A DNA stretch of 64,000 nucleotides, taken from the NCBI RefSeq assembly GCF_900450765.1, contig NZ_UGGU01000003.1, forward strand, positions 806,001 through 870,000. The letters run 5' to 3'. Both the position numbers and the translations under genes were made by a program. Shown in pieces: positions 8,744 through 17,385 of this stretch (the first letter of the stretch is position 1; each line of letters begins with the position of its first letter). Source of the DNA: Fusobacterium necrogenes (lineage in GTDB: Bacteria > Fusobacteriota > Fusobacteriia > Fusobacteriales > Fusobacteriaceae). The notes beneath the pieces were generated by a model. It made no database searches. It was not told where the DNA came from and worked only from the letters and a program-made list of their open reading frames with translations.

Positions 8744-8842
8744 GTAGAACAATGACAGTTTGTTTCTAATACCCATGGTTCACAAACGTGAACAAAACCC
8801 ATATGACCCTAACTTACCCAGGTTAGGGTTTCCCTATTTTTT
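8744..8842 (+). ncRNA. Structured leader RNA with terminator, class unknown
   Basis: About 100 nt between a good promoter and an intrinsic terminator, followed by the hybrid kinase ORF. Hairpin 1 is GTTCAC-AAAC-GTGAAC (8778-8793), flanked on both sides by CCCAT repeats (8772-8776 and 8798-8802). Hairpin 2, ACCCTAAC/GTTAGGGT (8806-8829), is followed by a T-rich stretch to 8842 and is likely the terminator. This is the architecture of a riboswitch, attenuator or small RNA. I compared it mentally with preQ1, glycine, TPP, SAM, cobalamin, c-di-GMP, fluoride and guanidine classes and with EutVW dual-hairpin sites, and found no match. Confidence 0.5.
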
Positions 8843-8905
8843 GAAAAAATTATAAATCTATTCTTAATTGTTTCTTTAAAATTAAAAAAGGAGAGTTGTT
8901 AAGAA

Positions 8906-10894
8906 ATGATTGATGATAAAATCATGTATAAAATTTTAAATGGAATAAATATTGGTATTTGGGAGATGGAATTCGTTGAAAACAAAAAGCCTAAAATGTA
9001 TGCTAATAAGACTATGCTAAGACTTCTACAAGCACCAGAAGAAATTTCACCAGAAAGTCTTTTTGAAATTTGGTATAAAAATATACCTGAAGAATCTTTA
9101 GAAATTTTAAATAATGCTATTGATACAGTAAAAAGGGATGGTAACCTAGAAATAGAATATTTTTGGAACAATCCAATCACTGGAAAATGTTTTATTAGAT
9201 GCAATGGTACTATAGATATCACTTTTACAGAAGGTATAAGGCTTGTAGGTTATCATCAAGATATCACTGAGTTCTATCTAGCTCAAAAAGAAAAGGAGAG
9301 ATTTCATCGAACTAATGTAGATATTTTAAATATTATAGGAACCCTTTATGATGGAATTTATAAAGTTGATTTAATTCGAAGAGAACTTTTTATATTAAAG
9401 CCATTTTTAGATGGAAATTTGACAGGTAAAAGTTTAGAATATGATATTTTTTTAGAAAAATTTTCTAATTTTTTCAGTAAAAAAGAAAATGTAGATTTTG
9501 ATAAAGTTTTTAAATTAGAAAATTTATTAAATATTTTTAGTTCAAATAAGAGATATAGTGGTGAATTAAAAAGACTTGATAAATTTAACTCTTATATTTG
9601 GTATGAATATACTATTTCTCAACAGAAAAGTTTTTTCGATGGAGACTTTTTAATTATGACCTTCAAAGATATTACTTCAAGAAAAAGAATGGAAGAAAAA
9701 GACAAGAGAGTGCTAAAAGAAGCCTATATTTCAGCTAATCAAGCTAACAATGCAAAAAGTAGTTTCCTTTCAAGATTATCACATGACATCAGAACTCCTA
9801 TGAATGCTATAATTGGAATGACAAGAATGGCTCTTTCAAATTTAAATGATATAAAAAAGGTAGAGCTCTGTCTAGAGAAAATACATACAGCGGGAGAAGT
9901 TTTATTAAATATTATAAATCAAGTTTTAGATATGACTAAAATTGAAATAAATAAATATGAAGTAAAGGAAGAAGTCTTTAGATTGGATCATTTTATAGAA
10001 AATTTAATTGATATTTATCAAGAAAATATCCTTGAAAAAAAACAAACCTTGATTTTAGATATTGAAGATATCAGAGAAAAATATATACGAACTGATATTA
10101 TTATTTTGCAAAGAGTCTTGACTAATTTAATTTCTAATGCAATTAAATATACTTCTTATAATGGGAAAATAGAAATTAAAATAATAGAGGATCAGTTTGA
10201 AAAAGAAAATAGAAGGGTTTACCAGTTTATTATAAAAGATAATGGAATAGGGATGAGTAAAGAGTTCTTAGATAGAATATATGAACCTTTTAGTAGAGAG
10301 ATAAACGAGGAAACTAGAGATATTTCAGGATCTGGATTAGGAATGTCAATTGTTCGTAATCTTGTATCTCTTTTAAATGGGAAAATTCATATAGAAAGCG
10401 AACTAAAAAAAGGAACTACTTTTTTACTTACACTTGAATTAGAGGTAATAAAAAAAGAGACCTTTAATCAAACTTCGAAAATACAGGAAGCTTTGACTTT
10501 AGATAAATTAAATTTAAAAGGGAAAAAAATTCTTATTGTTGAAGATAACGAAATTAACAGAGAAATAATCTGTGATTTGCTTTCTATTACTAAAGCAGAT
10601 TTAGTAACAGCAGAGAATGGGGAATTGGCTTTTGAAATATTTAAAAACTCTAAAACAAATGAGTTTGATTTAATTTTAATGGATATACAAATGCCAATTA
10701 TGAATGGTTATGAATCCACAAAAAAAATTAGAAACCTAGATAGAAAAGATGCGTGTAAAGTTCATATATCAGCAATGACAGCAAATAGTTTTTCTGATGA
10801 TATAGCTTTAGCTAAAGAAGCTGGAATGAATGATCATATATCTAAACCATTAGATATTCCTAAACTTATAAAAGTTTTAAAAACTATATTATAA
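8906..10894 (+). CDS. Hybrid sensor histidine kinase / response regulator with PAS domains
   Basis: 662 residues, no transmembrane segment, so a cytoplasmic sensor. Residues 1-125 and about 130-260 look like PAS folds (the first ends in VGYHQDITEFYLAQKE, the second in DFLIMTFKDITSRKRMEE). A short coiled linker leads to HisKA with the phospho-accepting His in SRLSHDIRTPMNAIIG, then HATPase boxes NLISNAIKYT, DNGIGMS and SGSGLGMSIV. A C-terminal receiver starts KILIVEDNEINR and has the phospho-Asp in LILMDIQMPIMNGYES. There is no HPt or output domain, so phosphate must pass to another protein. The start has an AAAGGAGAG site. Confidence 0.93.
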   Translation: MIDDKIMYKILNGINIGIWEMEFVENKKPKMYANKTMLRLLQAPEEISPESLFEIWYKNIPEESLEILNNAIDTVKRDGNLEIEYFWNNPITGKCFIRCNGTIDITFTEGIRLVGYHQDITEFYLAQKEKERFHRTNVDILNIIGTLYDGIYKVDLIRRELFILKPFLDGNLTGKSLEYDIFLEKFSNFFSKKENVDFDKVFKLENLLNIFSSNKRYSGELKRLDKFNSYIWYEYTISQQKSFFDGDFLIMTFKDITSRKRMEEKDKRVLKEAYISANQANNAKSSFLSRLSHDIRTPMNAIIGMTRMALSNLNDIKKVELCLEKIHTAGEVLLNIINQVLDMTKIEINKYEVKEEVFRLDHFIENLIDIYQENILEKKQTLILDIEDIREKYIRTDIIILQRVLTNLISNAIKYTSYNGKIEIKIIEDQFEKENRRVYQFIIKDNGIGMSKEFLDRIYEPFSREINEETRDISGSGLGMSIVRNLVSLLNGKIHIESELKKGTTFLLTLELEVIKKETFNQTSKIQEALTLDKLNLKGKKILIVEDNEINREIICDLLSITKADLVTAENGELAFEIFKNSKTNEFDLILMDIQMPIMNGYESTKKIRNLDRKDACKVHISAMTANSFSDDIALAKEAGMNDHISKPLDIPKLIKVLKTIL

Positions 10895-10989
10895 AAATAA
10901 ATTAGCACTTTACTCAAATTTAAAGTTTTATTTTATGAAAAAAAATGTTAAAATGTTATAGTAGTAATTTATTATCGCAGAGGGAAAAA

Positions 10990-11937
10990 ATGTCTGAAAA
11001 AAAAAATCAAAAAATAACTCTTTTAACATTTGAAAATTTTAATGAAAAAATAGAAGATGTACTTATCAATACTGATGTTGAATATTTAATCTTACTTTAT
11101 TTTGATTCCAATATGGATAAGAACAAATTTCTTTTAAAAAATACAAAAAAATATTTTTTCAATTTTTCTAAAGATAAATACATGAAAAATGTTATACTTA
11201 TTTCTAAAAAGGAGTATATAGCTAATGATTTACTGGTAAGGGGAGTTATTACTCCAAAAAATCTAGAGAAATTTGATTATTTCAAATTTATTACTCTTTA
11301 TGAACATAGCAAACCCAAAAATATAAATAAATTTTTATCAGAAAATTCTCAAGTTTTTAATTATAAATTAGATTTATACAACGAAAGCTCTCCTTGGATA
11401 TATTTTCAAAATAAAACTGGTATTTTAATCGTAAATGAAAAAACTAAAGATATCATTTTAGAAAATTATCATAAGATAAAATTTATTATCCCAGAGATTA
11501 TTTTGACAACCTTAGGTGGAGCTTCTGATGATAAAATTATAAAACTTTTAAAACTAATTGGAGCTGATGCTCATATAACTCTAGGGTTTATCAATAAAAT
11601 GATTGTACCATATACTAAAAGAACAGATGCTTATATCTATATAGAAGATGAAAATTTTGAACAAATTGGAAGAGAATTTATAGATGAATTTTTAAATTTA
11701 GAAACTTATCCAGATGGAATTATCCAATTAAGAAATTTTTTAGGAGTTCCAGAAAAGAATTTCGATGCTGATATGACTTATGATGAGGAGAGAGAGATAA
11801 ATAAGAAAGAGATAAAATATTATTCTTTAAAGTGTGAAAAAGGAATTTCATTAAAAGCTAGTTATACTATTAAAGAAAATACTTTAATTCTTAATACAGG
11901 TCTTCAAAAAAGATATATTCTAAATAAAATAATTTAA
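10990..11937 (+). CDS. Uncharacterised protein, 315 aa
   Basis: No family recognised. The frame is open from 10945, but AGAGGG lies five bases before the ATG at 10990 (MSEKKNQKITLLTF), so I use that start. It is soluble and rich in Ile/Lys/Asn, without a signal peptide or repeats. A glycine-containing segment (IILTTLGGASDDKIIKLLK, about residues 180-198) and LGVPEKNFDADMTYDEE are the only distinctive parts. A promoter is likely in 10920-10980 (ATGTTATAGT-like -10). The gene stands alone and ends in a strong terminator hairpin. Confidence 0.65.
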   Translation: MSEKKNQKITLLTFENFNEKIEDVLINTDVEYLILLYFDSNMDKNKFLLKNTKKYFFNFSKDKYMKNVILISKKEYIANDLLVRGVITPKNLEKFDYFKFITLYEHSKPKNINKFLSENSQVFNYKLDLYNESSPWIYFQNKTGILIVNEKTKDIILENYHKIKFIIPEIILTTLGGASDDKIIKLLKLIGADAHITLGFINKMIVPYTKRTDAYIYIEDENFEQIGREFIDEFLNLETYPDGIIQLRNFLGVPEKNFDADMTYDEEREINKKEIKYYSLKCEKGISLKASYTIKENTLILNTGLQKRYILNKII

Positions 11938-11944
11938 ACTAAAA

Positions 11945-11980
11945 AACTCAAGAGCAACTAATAGCTTCTTGAGTTTTCTT
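11945..11980. terminator. Bidirectional terminator
   Basis: AACTCAAGA at 11945-11953 pairs with TCTTGAGTT at 11967-11975, with T-rich sequence on one side and A-rich on the other. It separates the convergent genes at 10990 and 12017. Confidence 0.8.
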
Positions 11981-12016
11981 AAATTAATTTACTGACTTAG
12001 CAATTATTTTATATTA

Positions 12017-12433
12017 TTATTTAGAAATATTTTTACAGATTTTTTTTAAAATTTCATCCACTATTTTTGATTTTTCTAATTCTATTTCTAAAGTTAATGA
12101 CTTTAAAAATTCATCTTCATACTTTTTTATTTTAGGAATAGTAGCTTTGGCTTTTTCTGTAAGATATAGAGAATAAGCTCTTTTAATTGAATCTATAAGA
12201 ATTATTCCATCTGAAGTTGTAATTGCCCAAGCAATAACACTGACACTTCCTATGCAATATACATTGTCAAAAACTTTTGTAGGTACTAATCGAGTATCAT
12301 CATGCAAATATTCCATTATTGTTTTAGCTCTCCCATCAACAGCTCTTATAGCATTTACATCAATATCTTGAGCTAAAATTAAAGAATTTACTAAAAAATA
12401 AGTAAAACATACACTTTTTAAAAAGTTTTTCAT
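12017..12433 (-). pseudogene. Chimeric remnant: N-terminus of a secreted metallo-beta-lactamase-fold protein joined to a MarR-like C-terminus
   Basis: 138 residues in one frame. A signal peptide (to LILAQ) is followed by LVPTKVFDNVYCIGSVSV and AITTSDGIILIDS, the first strands of an MBL-fold (subclass B3-like) hydrolase. Every metal-binding motif (HxHxDH and later His/Asp) is missing. Right after IDS the sequence changes to AYSLYLTEKAKATIPKI and a charged helix ending ICKNISK, which looks like the wing/C-terminal helix of a MarR regulator (typical ..YYLTEKGK..). I infer an in-frame deletion that fused two once-adjacent genes. A working hydrolase or regulator is unlikely. The ribosome site is weak. 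Confidence 0.6.
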
Positions 12434-12528
12434 ACTATTACTTCTTCTATATTAAAATATTATAATGAAATTGTAGTATTTATAGCTACTTTTTATCAAG
12501 TGATATATTTAACTTTCTCTTTAGAATA

Positions 12529-13011
12529 TTATCTATTATCCACTTTTTCAGGATACATATCATGATTAGCTAATCTATTTAAAGCTATCTCTTCCCATTT
12601 ACTTCCTTTTTTCCCATAATTACAATAAGGATCTATTGAGATTCCTCCTCTTGGAGTAAATTTTCCCCATACTTCTATATATTTAGGATCCATTAATTTT
12701 ATTAAATCTTTCATAATAATATTTACACAGTCCTCATGGAAATTTCCATGATTACGAAAACTAAAAAGATATAACTTTAAAGATTTACTCTCTACCATTT
12801 TTATATTTGGTACATAAGATATTATAATATTAGCAAAGTCTGGTTGCCCTGTGATAGGACATAAACTTGTAAATTCTGGGCAATTAAATTTTACAAAGTA
12901 ATCATTTTCAGGATGTTTATTATCAAAAGTTTCTAAAATCTCTGGGGCATAATTATCTGGATATTTTACTCCTTGATTTCCTAGTAGTGTTAAATCTTTT
13001 AAATCTCTCAT
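12529..13011 (-). CDS. queF: PreQ0 reductase (NADPH-dependent 7-cyano-7-deazaguanine reductase)
   Basis: 160 residues, the short YkvM-type QueF. It reduces preQ0 to preQ1, the last pathway step before tRNA insertion. The catalytic cysteine sits in [15 protein letters not shown], the QueF motif with E and PITGQPD is intact, and the NADPH-binding helix region [11 protein letters not shown] follows. It is the last gene of the queD-queE-folE-queC-queF operon, and its ATG touches the queC stop codon. The operon is headed by a preQ1-I riboswitch, so the end product should repress this enzyme. Confidence 0.96.
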   Translation of the reverse strand: MRDLKDLTLLGNQGVKYPDNYAPEILETFDNKHPENDYFVKFNCPEFTSLCPITGQPDFANIIISYVPNIKMVESKSLKLYLFSFRNHGNFHEDCVNIIMKDLIKLMDPKYIEVWGKFTPRGGISIDPYCNYGKKGSKWEEIALNRLANHDMYPEKVDNR

Positions 13012-13710
13012 CTATTTATCTCCTTTTCTTAATTTTACTAGTGGATCAATTGAATTATTAATCTCAAAAGCCTTTTCTCTGTCAATGCAAGTTCCACATT
13101 TACCACAAGGATATTCTCCTCCTTCATAACAACTCCAAGTTAATTCATATGGCAGATTTAATTCTAGTCCCTTTTTTACAATATCGCTTTTATGCATATT
13201 TACAAAGGGAGCTTCTATTTTTAATTCTTTTCCACTTCCTAAATATATAGCTCTATTCATAGCTTCATTAAACTCTGGACTACAATCTGGATAAGCATCT
13301 CCAACTGAGTCATCACTATGAGCTCCATAATATATTACTTGACAATTTTTAGAAAGTGCTATACTTGCTGCTGTAGACAAAAATAATCCATTTCTAAATG
13401 GTACATAGGTAGAAAGTTTCTCTCCATCAATATTTTTTAATTGTTCATCATAACTACCTTGTGGTATCTCTTTATCTGAATGAGAAAGGAGAGAACAATT
13501 ACTAAATGAAAAAATCTTCCCTAAATTTATCTCTATTAATTCCACTTGATAATAATCAGCTATTTTCCTAGCAGACTCTAATTCCTTAGTATGTTTTTGT
13601 CCATAAGATGCAGACAAAGCTACAACATTATCTTTTCCATACCTATCTACAGCCATAGCCAAACAAGTTGAGCTATCTACTCCACCACTTAATAATACTA
13701 AAACTCTCAT
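13012..13710 (-). CDS. queC: 7-cyano-7-deazaguanine (preQ0) synthase
   Basis: 232 residues. An ATP-dependent ligase that converts 7-carboxy-7-deazaguanine plus ammonia to preQ0. The N-terminal PP-loop LVLLSGGVDSSTCLAMA is clear, and the C-terminal zinc cluster CYEGGEYPCGKCGTC supplies the cysteines. The second substrate-binding block PFRNGLFLSTAASIAL is also present. It sits between folE (12-base gap) and queF (adjacent) in the preQ1 operon. Confidence 0.97.
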   Translation of the reverse strand: MRVLVLLSGGVDSSTCLAMAVDRYGKDNVVALSASYGQKHTKELESARKIADYYQVELIEINLGKIFSFSNCSLLSHSDKEIPQGSYDEQLKNIDGEKLSTYVPFRNGLFLSTAASIALSKNCQVIYYGAHSDDSVGDAYPDCSPEFNEAMNRAIYLGSGKELKIEAPFVNMHKSDIVKKGLELNLPYELTWSCYEGGEYPCGKCGTCIDREKAFEINNSIDPLVKLRKGDK

Positions 13711-13722
13711 CTCTTTTCTCCT

Positions 13723-14298
13723 CTATAACCTGTTGAATAATCTATTTTGTAATACATAGTTTTCTTTGAACTCTCCCATAAAAATTGAAGTCTCAGTAAA
13801 ACTATTTGTTTTATTTATTCCTCTAGCTGTCATACAACTATGTTTTCCTTTAATAAGAACAGCAATATCTTCTGAGTTAATGATTTTACTAACTATATAA
13901 GCTATATCTCTTCCTATTCTCTCTTGAAGTTGTAACCTTTTTCCTATCATATCACAAATTCTAGCAATTTTACTAAGTCCAATAACTTTATCTTTAGGAA
14001 TATATGCTACTGTTACACTCATATCATACATAAGAGCTAAGTGATGTTCACAACAGCTAAAAATTTCAATATCTTTAACTATAACCATATCATTACTTTC
14101 TAAATTATTTAAAACTTCAAAACTTTTATTATACATCTCAACTATTTCATCATTGGTATAATTCATACCTTGGAAAATCTCTTCATACATATTAGCTACT
14201 CTTTTAGGTGTTTCTATAAGTCCCTCTCTATCTGGATTATCTCCCAAAGCTATGAGTATTCCCCTAATATGTTTTTCTATTGCTTCTTTATCTATCAT
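13723..14298 (-). CDS. folE: GTP cyclohydrolase I
   Basis: 191 residues. It converts GTP to 7,8-dihydroneopterin triphosphate, the entry compound for QueD as well as folate. The zinc and catalytic residues are in [11 protein letters not shown], followed by [16 protein letters not shown] and the C-terminal [11 protein letters not shown] block. The ATG overlaps the queE stop. No folate genes accompany it, so this copy is probably dedicated to preQ1 production, which fits its place under the preQ1 riboswitch. Confidence 0.96.
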   Translation of the reverse strand: MIDKEAIEKHIRGILIALGDNPDREGLIETPKRVANMYEEIFQGMNYTNDEIVEMYNKSFEVLNNLESNDMVIVKDIEIFSCCEHHLALMYDMSVTVAYIPKDKVIGLSKIARICDMIGKRLQLQERIGRDIAYIVSKIINSEDIAVLIKGKHSCMTARGINKTNSFTETSIFMGEFKENYVLQNRLFNRL

Positions 14299-14966
14299 TA
14301 TACACCTTTACTTTCTGGGTCCCATATAAACTTATGAATTTGCAATTGTAGATTTACTCCATTTAATCTCTTTTCTTTCATAAATTCCACTATTTCAACT
14401 GGGTCAATGGAATTAAAAACTGGACTAAAATATACAGCACATTTTCCTATTAAAGAGTATCTTTCAATTATCTCTTTGGCTTTTTTTAAATCTTCAATAG
14501 TCCCTACTACAAATTTTACTGTGTCTTTTGCTGTTAAATATTTAAAATTATCTAAACACATCTTGCTTTCCATTTTGCTACTTGGTAATTTATAGTCCAT
14601 AGTAAATGATGGTGGATTTTTCAACTTAGAAAATCTTTCTAACTCTATGCTTCCATTTGTTTCTATCTCTAAGCTTAAGTTTAGGTTATTTCCTATTTTC
14701 TCTAGTAGTATCTCCACATCTTTATGCAAAAGTGGTTCTCCTCCAGTAAGAGTTATATTTTTTATTCCACTTTCCAATATTCTATTATATATCTCTTTCT
14801 CATTCATTAAAGTATAAGGGGCATCATCTCCATTAGCCCACTTTGTATCACAGTAACTACAATTTAGATTACATTTTTGCAATCTTATAAAAATAGCTAG
14901 TTGTCCAGCTTTTCTTCCCTCTCCATTTATACTTTCAAACATCTCTACAACTTTAAAATTTGCCAT
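14298..14966 (-). CDS. queE: 7-carboxy-7-deazaguanine synthase (radical SAM)
   Basis: 222 residues. A radical-SAM ring contraction of 6-carboxytetrahydropterin to CDG. The Fe-S motif is CX3CX2C in [13 protein letters not shown], preceded by [20 protein letters not shown] as in QueE, then [10 protein letters not shown]. Start and stop overlap both neighbours by one base, which indicates coupled translation in the order queD-queE-folE. Confidence 0.96.
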   Translation of the reverse strand: MANFKVVEMFESINGEGRKAGQLAIFIRLQKCNLNCSYCDTKWANGDDAPYTLMNEKEIYNRILESGIKNITLTGGEPLLHKDVEILLEKIGNNLNLSLEIETNGSIELERFSKLKNPPSFTMDYKLPSSKMESKMCLDNFKYLTAKDTVKFVVGTIEDLKKAKEIIERYSLIGKCAVYFSPVFNSIDPVEIVEFMKEKRLNGVNLQLQIHKFIWDPESKGV

Positions 14967-15394
14967 TATTTTATCCCCTCACTATATGTTGCACAGTTAT
15001 TTGGAGTTTCATATACTATTACTTTTTTTACAGGAATTTTTCTTTCTTTAAAGTAATCAAAAATATATTTAGAAAAATTTTCAGCTGTTGGTCTAAAATC
15101 TATTTCAATAATTCTAAAACCATCTTCTTTCAAATAATTTAATGTAGCATTTCTCATACTGTCTTTTTCTATAATCAAAGAGTGATCAAAATAATCAGCT
15201 AACTCTTTTAACATAGATTTTATATCTCCAAAATCTAAAAGCATTCCTCTTAAATGTCCTTCATTTTCTAATTTTTCTCCACATATCTCCATCTTTATTG
15301 TCCAACGATGTCCATGGATATTTTTACATTTTCCATTGTATCCAGATAAAAAATGAGCACTATCAAAACTTGCTTCACTAATTAATGTATACAT
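14966..15394 (-). CDS. queD: 6-carboxy-5,6,7,8-tetrahydropterin synthase
   Basis: 142 residues. A pterin-synthase fold enzyme that acts on dihydroneopterin triphosphate. The zinc histidines are in SFDSAHFLSGYNGKCKNIHG (the Cys is the catalytic thiol) and GHRWTIKM; the C-terminal IDFRPTAENFSKYIFD carries the Glu motif. AAGGAGG lies seven bases upstream. First gene of the preQ1 operon, directly after the riboswitch terminator. Confidence 0.96.
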   Translation of the reverse strand: MYTLISEASFDSAHFLSGYNGKCKNIHGHRWTIKMEICGEKLENEGHLRGMLLDFGDIKSMLKELADYFDHSLIIEKDSMRNATLNYLKEDGFRIIEIDFRPTAENFSKYIFDYFKERKIPVKKVIVYETPNNCATYSEGIK

Positions 15395-15423
15395 TATTTG
15401 CCTCCTTAAAATAATTTTGAGAA

Positions 15424-15489
15424 TAAAAAAAGAAAAGTCTACTTTTATCCTCCTATCAACAAAGAAACTAAATAAGCAAACTTTTCTTT
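15424..15489 (-). terminator. Expression-platform terminator of the preQ1 riboswitch
   Basis: On the minus strand AAAGAAAAGT (complement 15480-15489) pairs with ACTTTTCTTT (complement 15429-15438), followed by a U run reaching 15424. It lies between the aptamer and queD. The loop is long, so an alternative pairing probably competes with it. Confidence 0.6.
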
Positions 15490-15515
15490 AATTCAAAAAA
15501 TTACAATAAAAAAAG

Positions 15516-15562
15516 AGCCCTAGTTTTGTTTATAGACAGGATGGTACAAATGAACTGTCTTT
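15516..15562 (-). promoter_or_regulatory. PreQ1-I riboswitch aptamer
   Basis: On the minus strand: stem GACAG ... CTGTC (complement 15555-15559 and 15534-15538), a pyrimidine/ACC-containing loop, then the A-rich tail TATAAACAAAACTAGGG. This closely follows the preQ1-I pattern (small stem-loop, then AACAAAACnAGGG tail that makes the H-type pseudoknot). Its position ahead of a complete preQ1 biosynthesis operon supports the call. Binding of preQ1 should favour the downstream terminator and shut the operon off. Confidence 0.85.
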
Positions 15563-15579
15563 CAGCTTTATTCTTTTTT

Positions 15580-15608
15580 ATGATAGCACATTTATAATAT
15601 TTTGTCAA
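15580..15608 (-). promoter_or_regulatory. Promoter of the queDE-folE-queCF operon
   Basis: TTGACA (complement 15603-15608), 17-nt spacer, TATCAT (complement 15580-15585). The start falls about 10 bases before the riboswitch stem. Confidence 0.7.
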
Positions 15609-15634
15609 AAAATATGAGAGGGGAGTTCCCTCTC
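15606..15634 (-). terminator. pyrG terminator
   Basis: GAGAGGG/CCCTCTC with a 5-base loop, followed on the minus strand by ATATTTTTT. It sits directly after the pyrG stop, and its U run overlaps the queD promoter -35. Confidence 0.85.
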
Positions 15635-15638
15635 AATT

Positions 15639-17228
15639 CTATTTTGTACTTGCTTCTATAAATCCTTTAAATAATGGGTGAGGTCTATTTGGTCTTGTCT
15701 TAAATTCTGGATGGAATTGCCCAGCTATATAGAATGGATGTATATCTTTTGGTAACTCTACTATTTCAACAAGAGTATTATCAGAAGATGTCCCAGAAAC
15801 TTTTAAACCTGCTTTTTCTAATTCTTCTCTATATATGTTATTATACTCATATCTATGTCTATGTCTTTCACTTATCTCTTTAGATTCATATAACTCTTTT
15901 GCTAAAGTTCCATCTCCTAAAATACATGGATAAGCTCCTAATCTCATAGTTCCTCCCATCTTTTCAATATATTTTTGATCTTCCATTATATGAATAACAG
16001 GATGAGTAGTATTTTCATCTAATTCACTTGAGTTAGCATCAGTGTAACCTAAAACATTTCTAGCAAATTCTACAACTGCTAATTGCATACCCAAACATAT
16101 TCCTAAGAAAGGGATTTTATTCTCTCTAGCATATTTTATAGCTGCTATTTTTCCCTCTACTCCTCTATTACCAAATCCACCAGGAACTAGTATACCTTGA
16201 TACTCTTTTAGAGACTCTACATCTAAATTTTCAGCTTGTATATATTTTATTCTAGCCTTATATCCTAAAGAGTAAGCAGCATGTTCTAAAGATTCATTTA
16301 TACTGATATAGGCGTCTTTTAATTCAACATATTTTCCTACCACAGCTATTTTTACCTCTGCTTTAGGATTTTTTATATCATATACTATTTTTTCCCATGG
16401 AACTAAGTCAGCTTTTTTATTTTCTATACCTAATTTTTTACAAGTTACATCTGCTAGTCCTTCTTTTTCCATGATTAGAGGGATTTCATATATAGTGCTA
16501 GCGTCTTTTGCTTCTATCACGGCATCATAATCTATATCACAGAACATAGCTAATTTTTTTCTAAGCCCTTCGTTTAAGTCATGCTCAGTTCTACAAACTA
16601 ATATATCTGGACGAATTCCTAAACTCATTAACTCTTTTACAGAGTGTTGAGCTGGTTTTGTTTTTAGCTCTCCAGCTGCTTTTAAATATGGAACTAAAGC
16701 CACATGAATGTACAGTACATTTTCACGACCTATATCATATTTAAATTGTCTAATAGCTTCTAAAAATGGAGTAGATTCTATATCTCCTACTGTTCCTCCT
16801 ATCTCTGTTATAACGATATCAGAGTTATTAACTTTTCCAGCTATCTCTATCTTTGATTTTATCTCATTTGTTATATGTGGAACTACTTGTACAGTTTTTC
16901 CAAGATACTCTCCATTTCTCTCTTTTTCTATAACAGTTTGATATATTTTTCCAGTAGTTATATTGTTATATTTAGTTAAATTTTCATCAATAAATCTTTC
17001 ATAATGTCCTAAATCTAAGTCTGTTTCAGCTCCATCATCGGTTACAAATACCTCTCCATGCTCATATGGATTCATTGTTCCTGGGTCTACATTGATATAA
17101 GGGTCAAACTTTTGTATAGTCACATTATACCCTCTAGCTTTTAATAAATTTCCTAATGAGGCAGCAGTAATTCCTTTTCCAAGTGATGATACAACTCCTC
17201 CAGTAACAAAAATATACTTTGTATTCAT
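15639..17228 (-). CDS. pyrG: CTP synthase
   Basis: 529 residues, full length. Aminates UTP to CTP with glutamine and ATP. The N-terminal synthetase domain begins [20 protein letters not shown] (P-loop) and has the [20 protein letters not shown] substrate loop. The C-terminal class I glutamine amidotransferase has the nucleophile Cys in [13 protein letters not shown] and the HPEF histidine near the end ([18 protein letters not shown]). AGGAGG precedes the ATG. A G+C hairpin in the leader suggests attenuation. Confidence 0.98.
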   Translation of the reverse strand: MNTKYIFVTGGVVSSLGKGITAASLGNLLKARGYNVTIQKFDPYINVDPGTMNPYEHGEVFVTDDGAETDLDLGHYERFIDENLTKYNNITTGKIYQTVIEKERNGEYLGKTVQVVPHITNEIKSKIEIAGKVNNSDIVITEIGGTVGDIESTPFLEAIRQFKYDIGRENVLYIHVALVPYLKAAGELKTKPAQHSVKELMSLGIRPDILVCRTEHDLNEGLRKKLAMFCDIDYDAVIEAKDASTIYEIPLIMEKEGLADVTCKKLGIENKKADLVPWEKIVYDIKNPKAEVKIAVVGKYVELKDAYISINESLEHAAYSLGYKARIKYIQAENLDVESLKEYQGILVPGGFGNRGVEGKIAAIKYARENKIPFLGICLGMQLAVVEFARNVLGYTDANSSELDENTTHPVIHIMEDQKYIEKMGGTMRLGAYPCILGDGTLAKELYESKEISERHRHRYEYNNIYREELEKAGLKVSGTSSDNTLVEIVELPKDIHPFYIAGQFHPEFKTRPNRPHPLFKGFIEASTK

Positions 17229-17253
17229 TCTAATATCCTCCTAAAAAATTTAA

Positions 17254-17283
17254 TAAAAAAAGGCGAAAAAAAAAATTCGCCTT
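17254..17283 (-). terminator. Attenuator hairpin in the pyrG leader
   Basis: AAGGCGAA ... TTCGCCTT with a U-rich loop and a trailing U tract, between the predicted start near 17349 and the pyrG ATG. In Bacillus-type bacteria pyrG is controlled by such a leader terminator through CTP-dependent reiterative transcription. The 5' end here is not a clear GGG run, so the mechanism may differ. Confidence 0.65.
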
Positions 17284-17355
17284 GACTGTTTTTTATTTTT
17301 TAAGAAAATACTGATTTATTTTCTTTTATATTTGGTTTTATTAACTAACATAGTT

Positions 17356-17384
17356 ATAATATCATAAAATTAATTAAATTGCAA
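17356..17384 (-). promoter_or_regulatory. pyrG promoter
   Basis: TTGCAA (complement 17379-17384), 17-nt spacer, TATTAT (complement 17356-17361). The -35 touches the stop end of the upstream deacylase gene. Confidence 0.5.
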
Positions 17385-17385
17385 A

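Noticed and set aside
8744-8842. EutVW dual-hairpin antitermination site
   Set aside because: The hairpin loops lack the AGC/G-type conserved loop bases, and EutVW is not encoded here.
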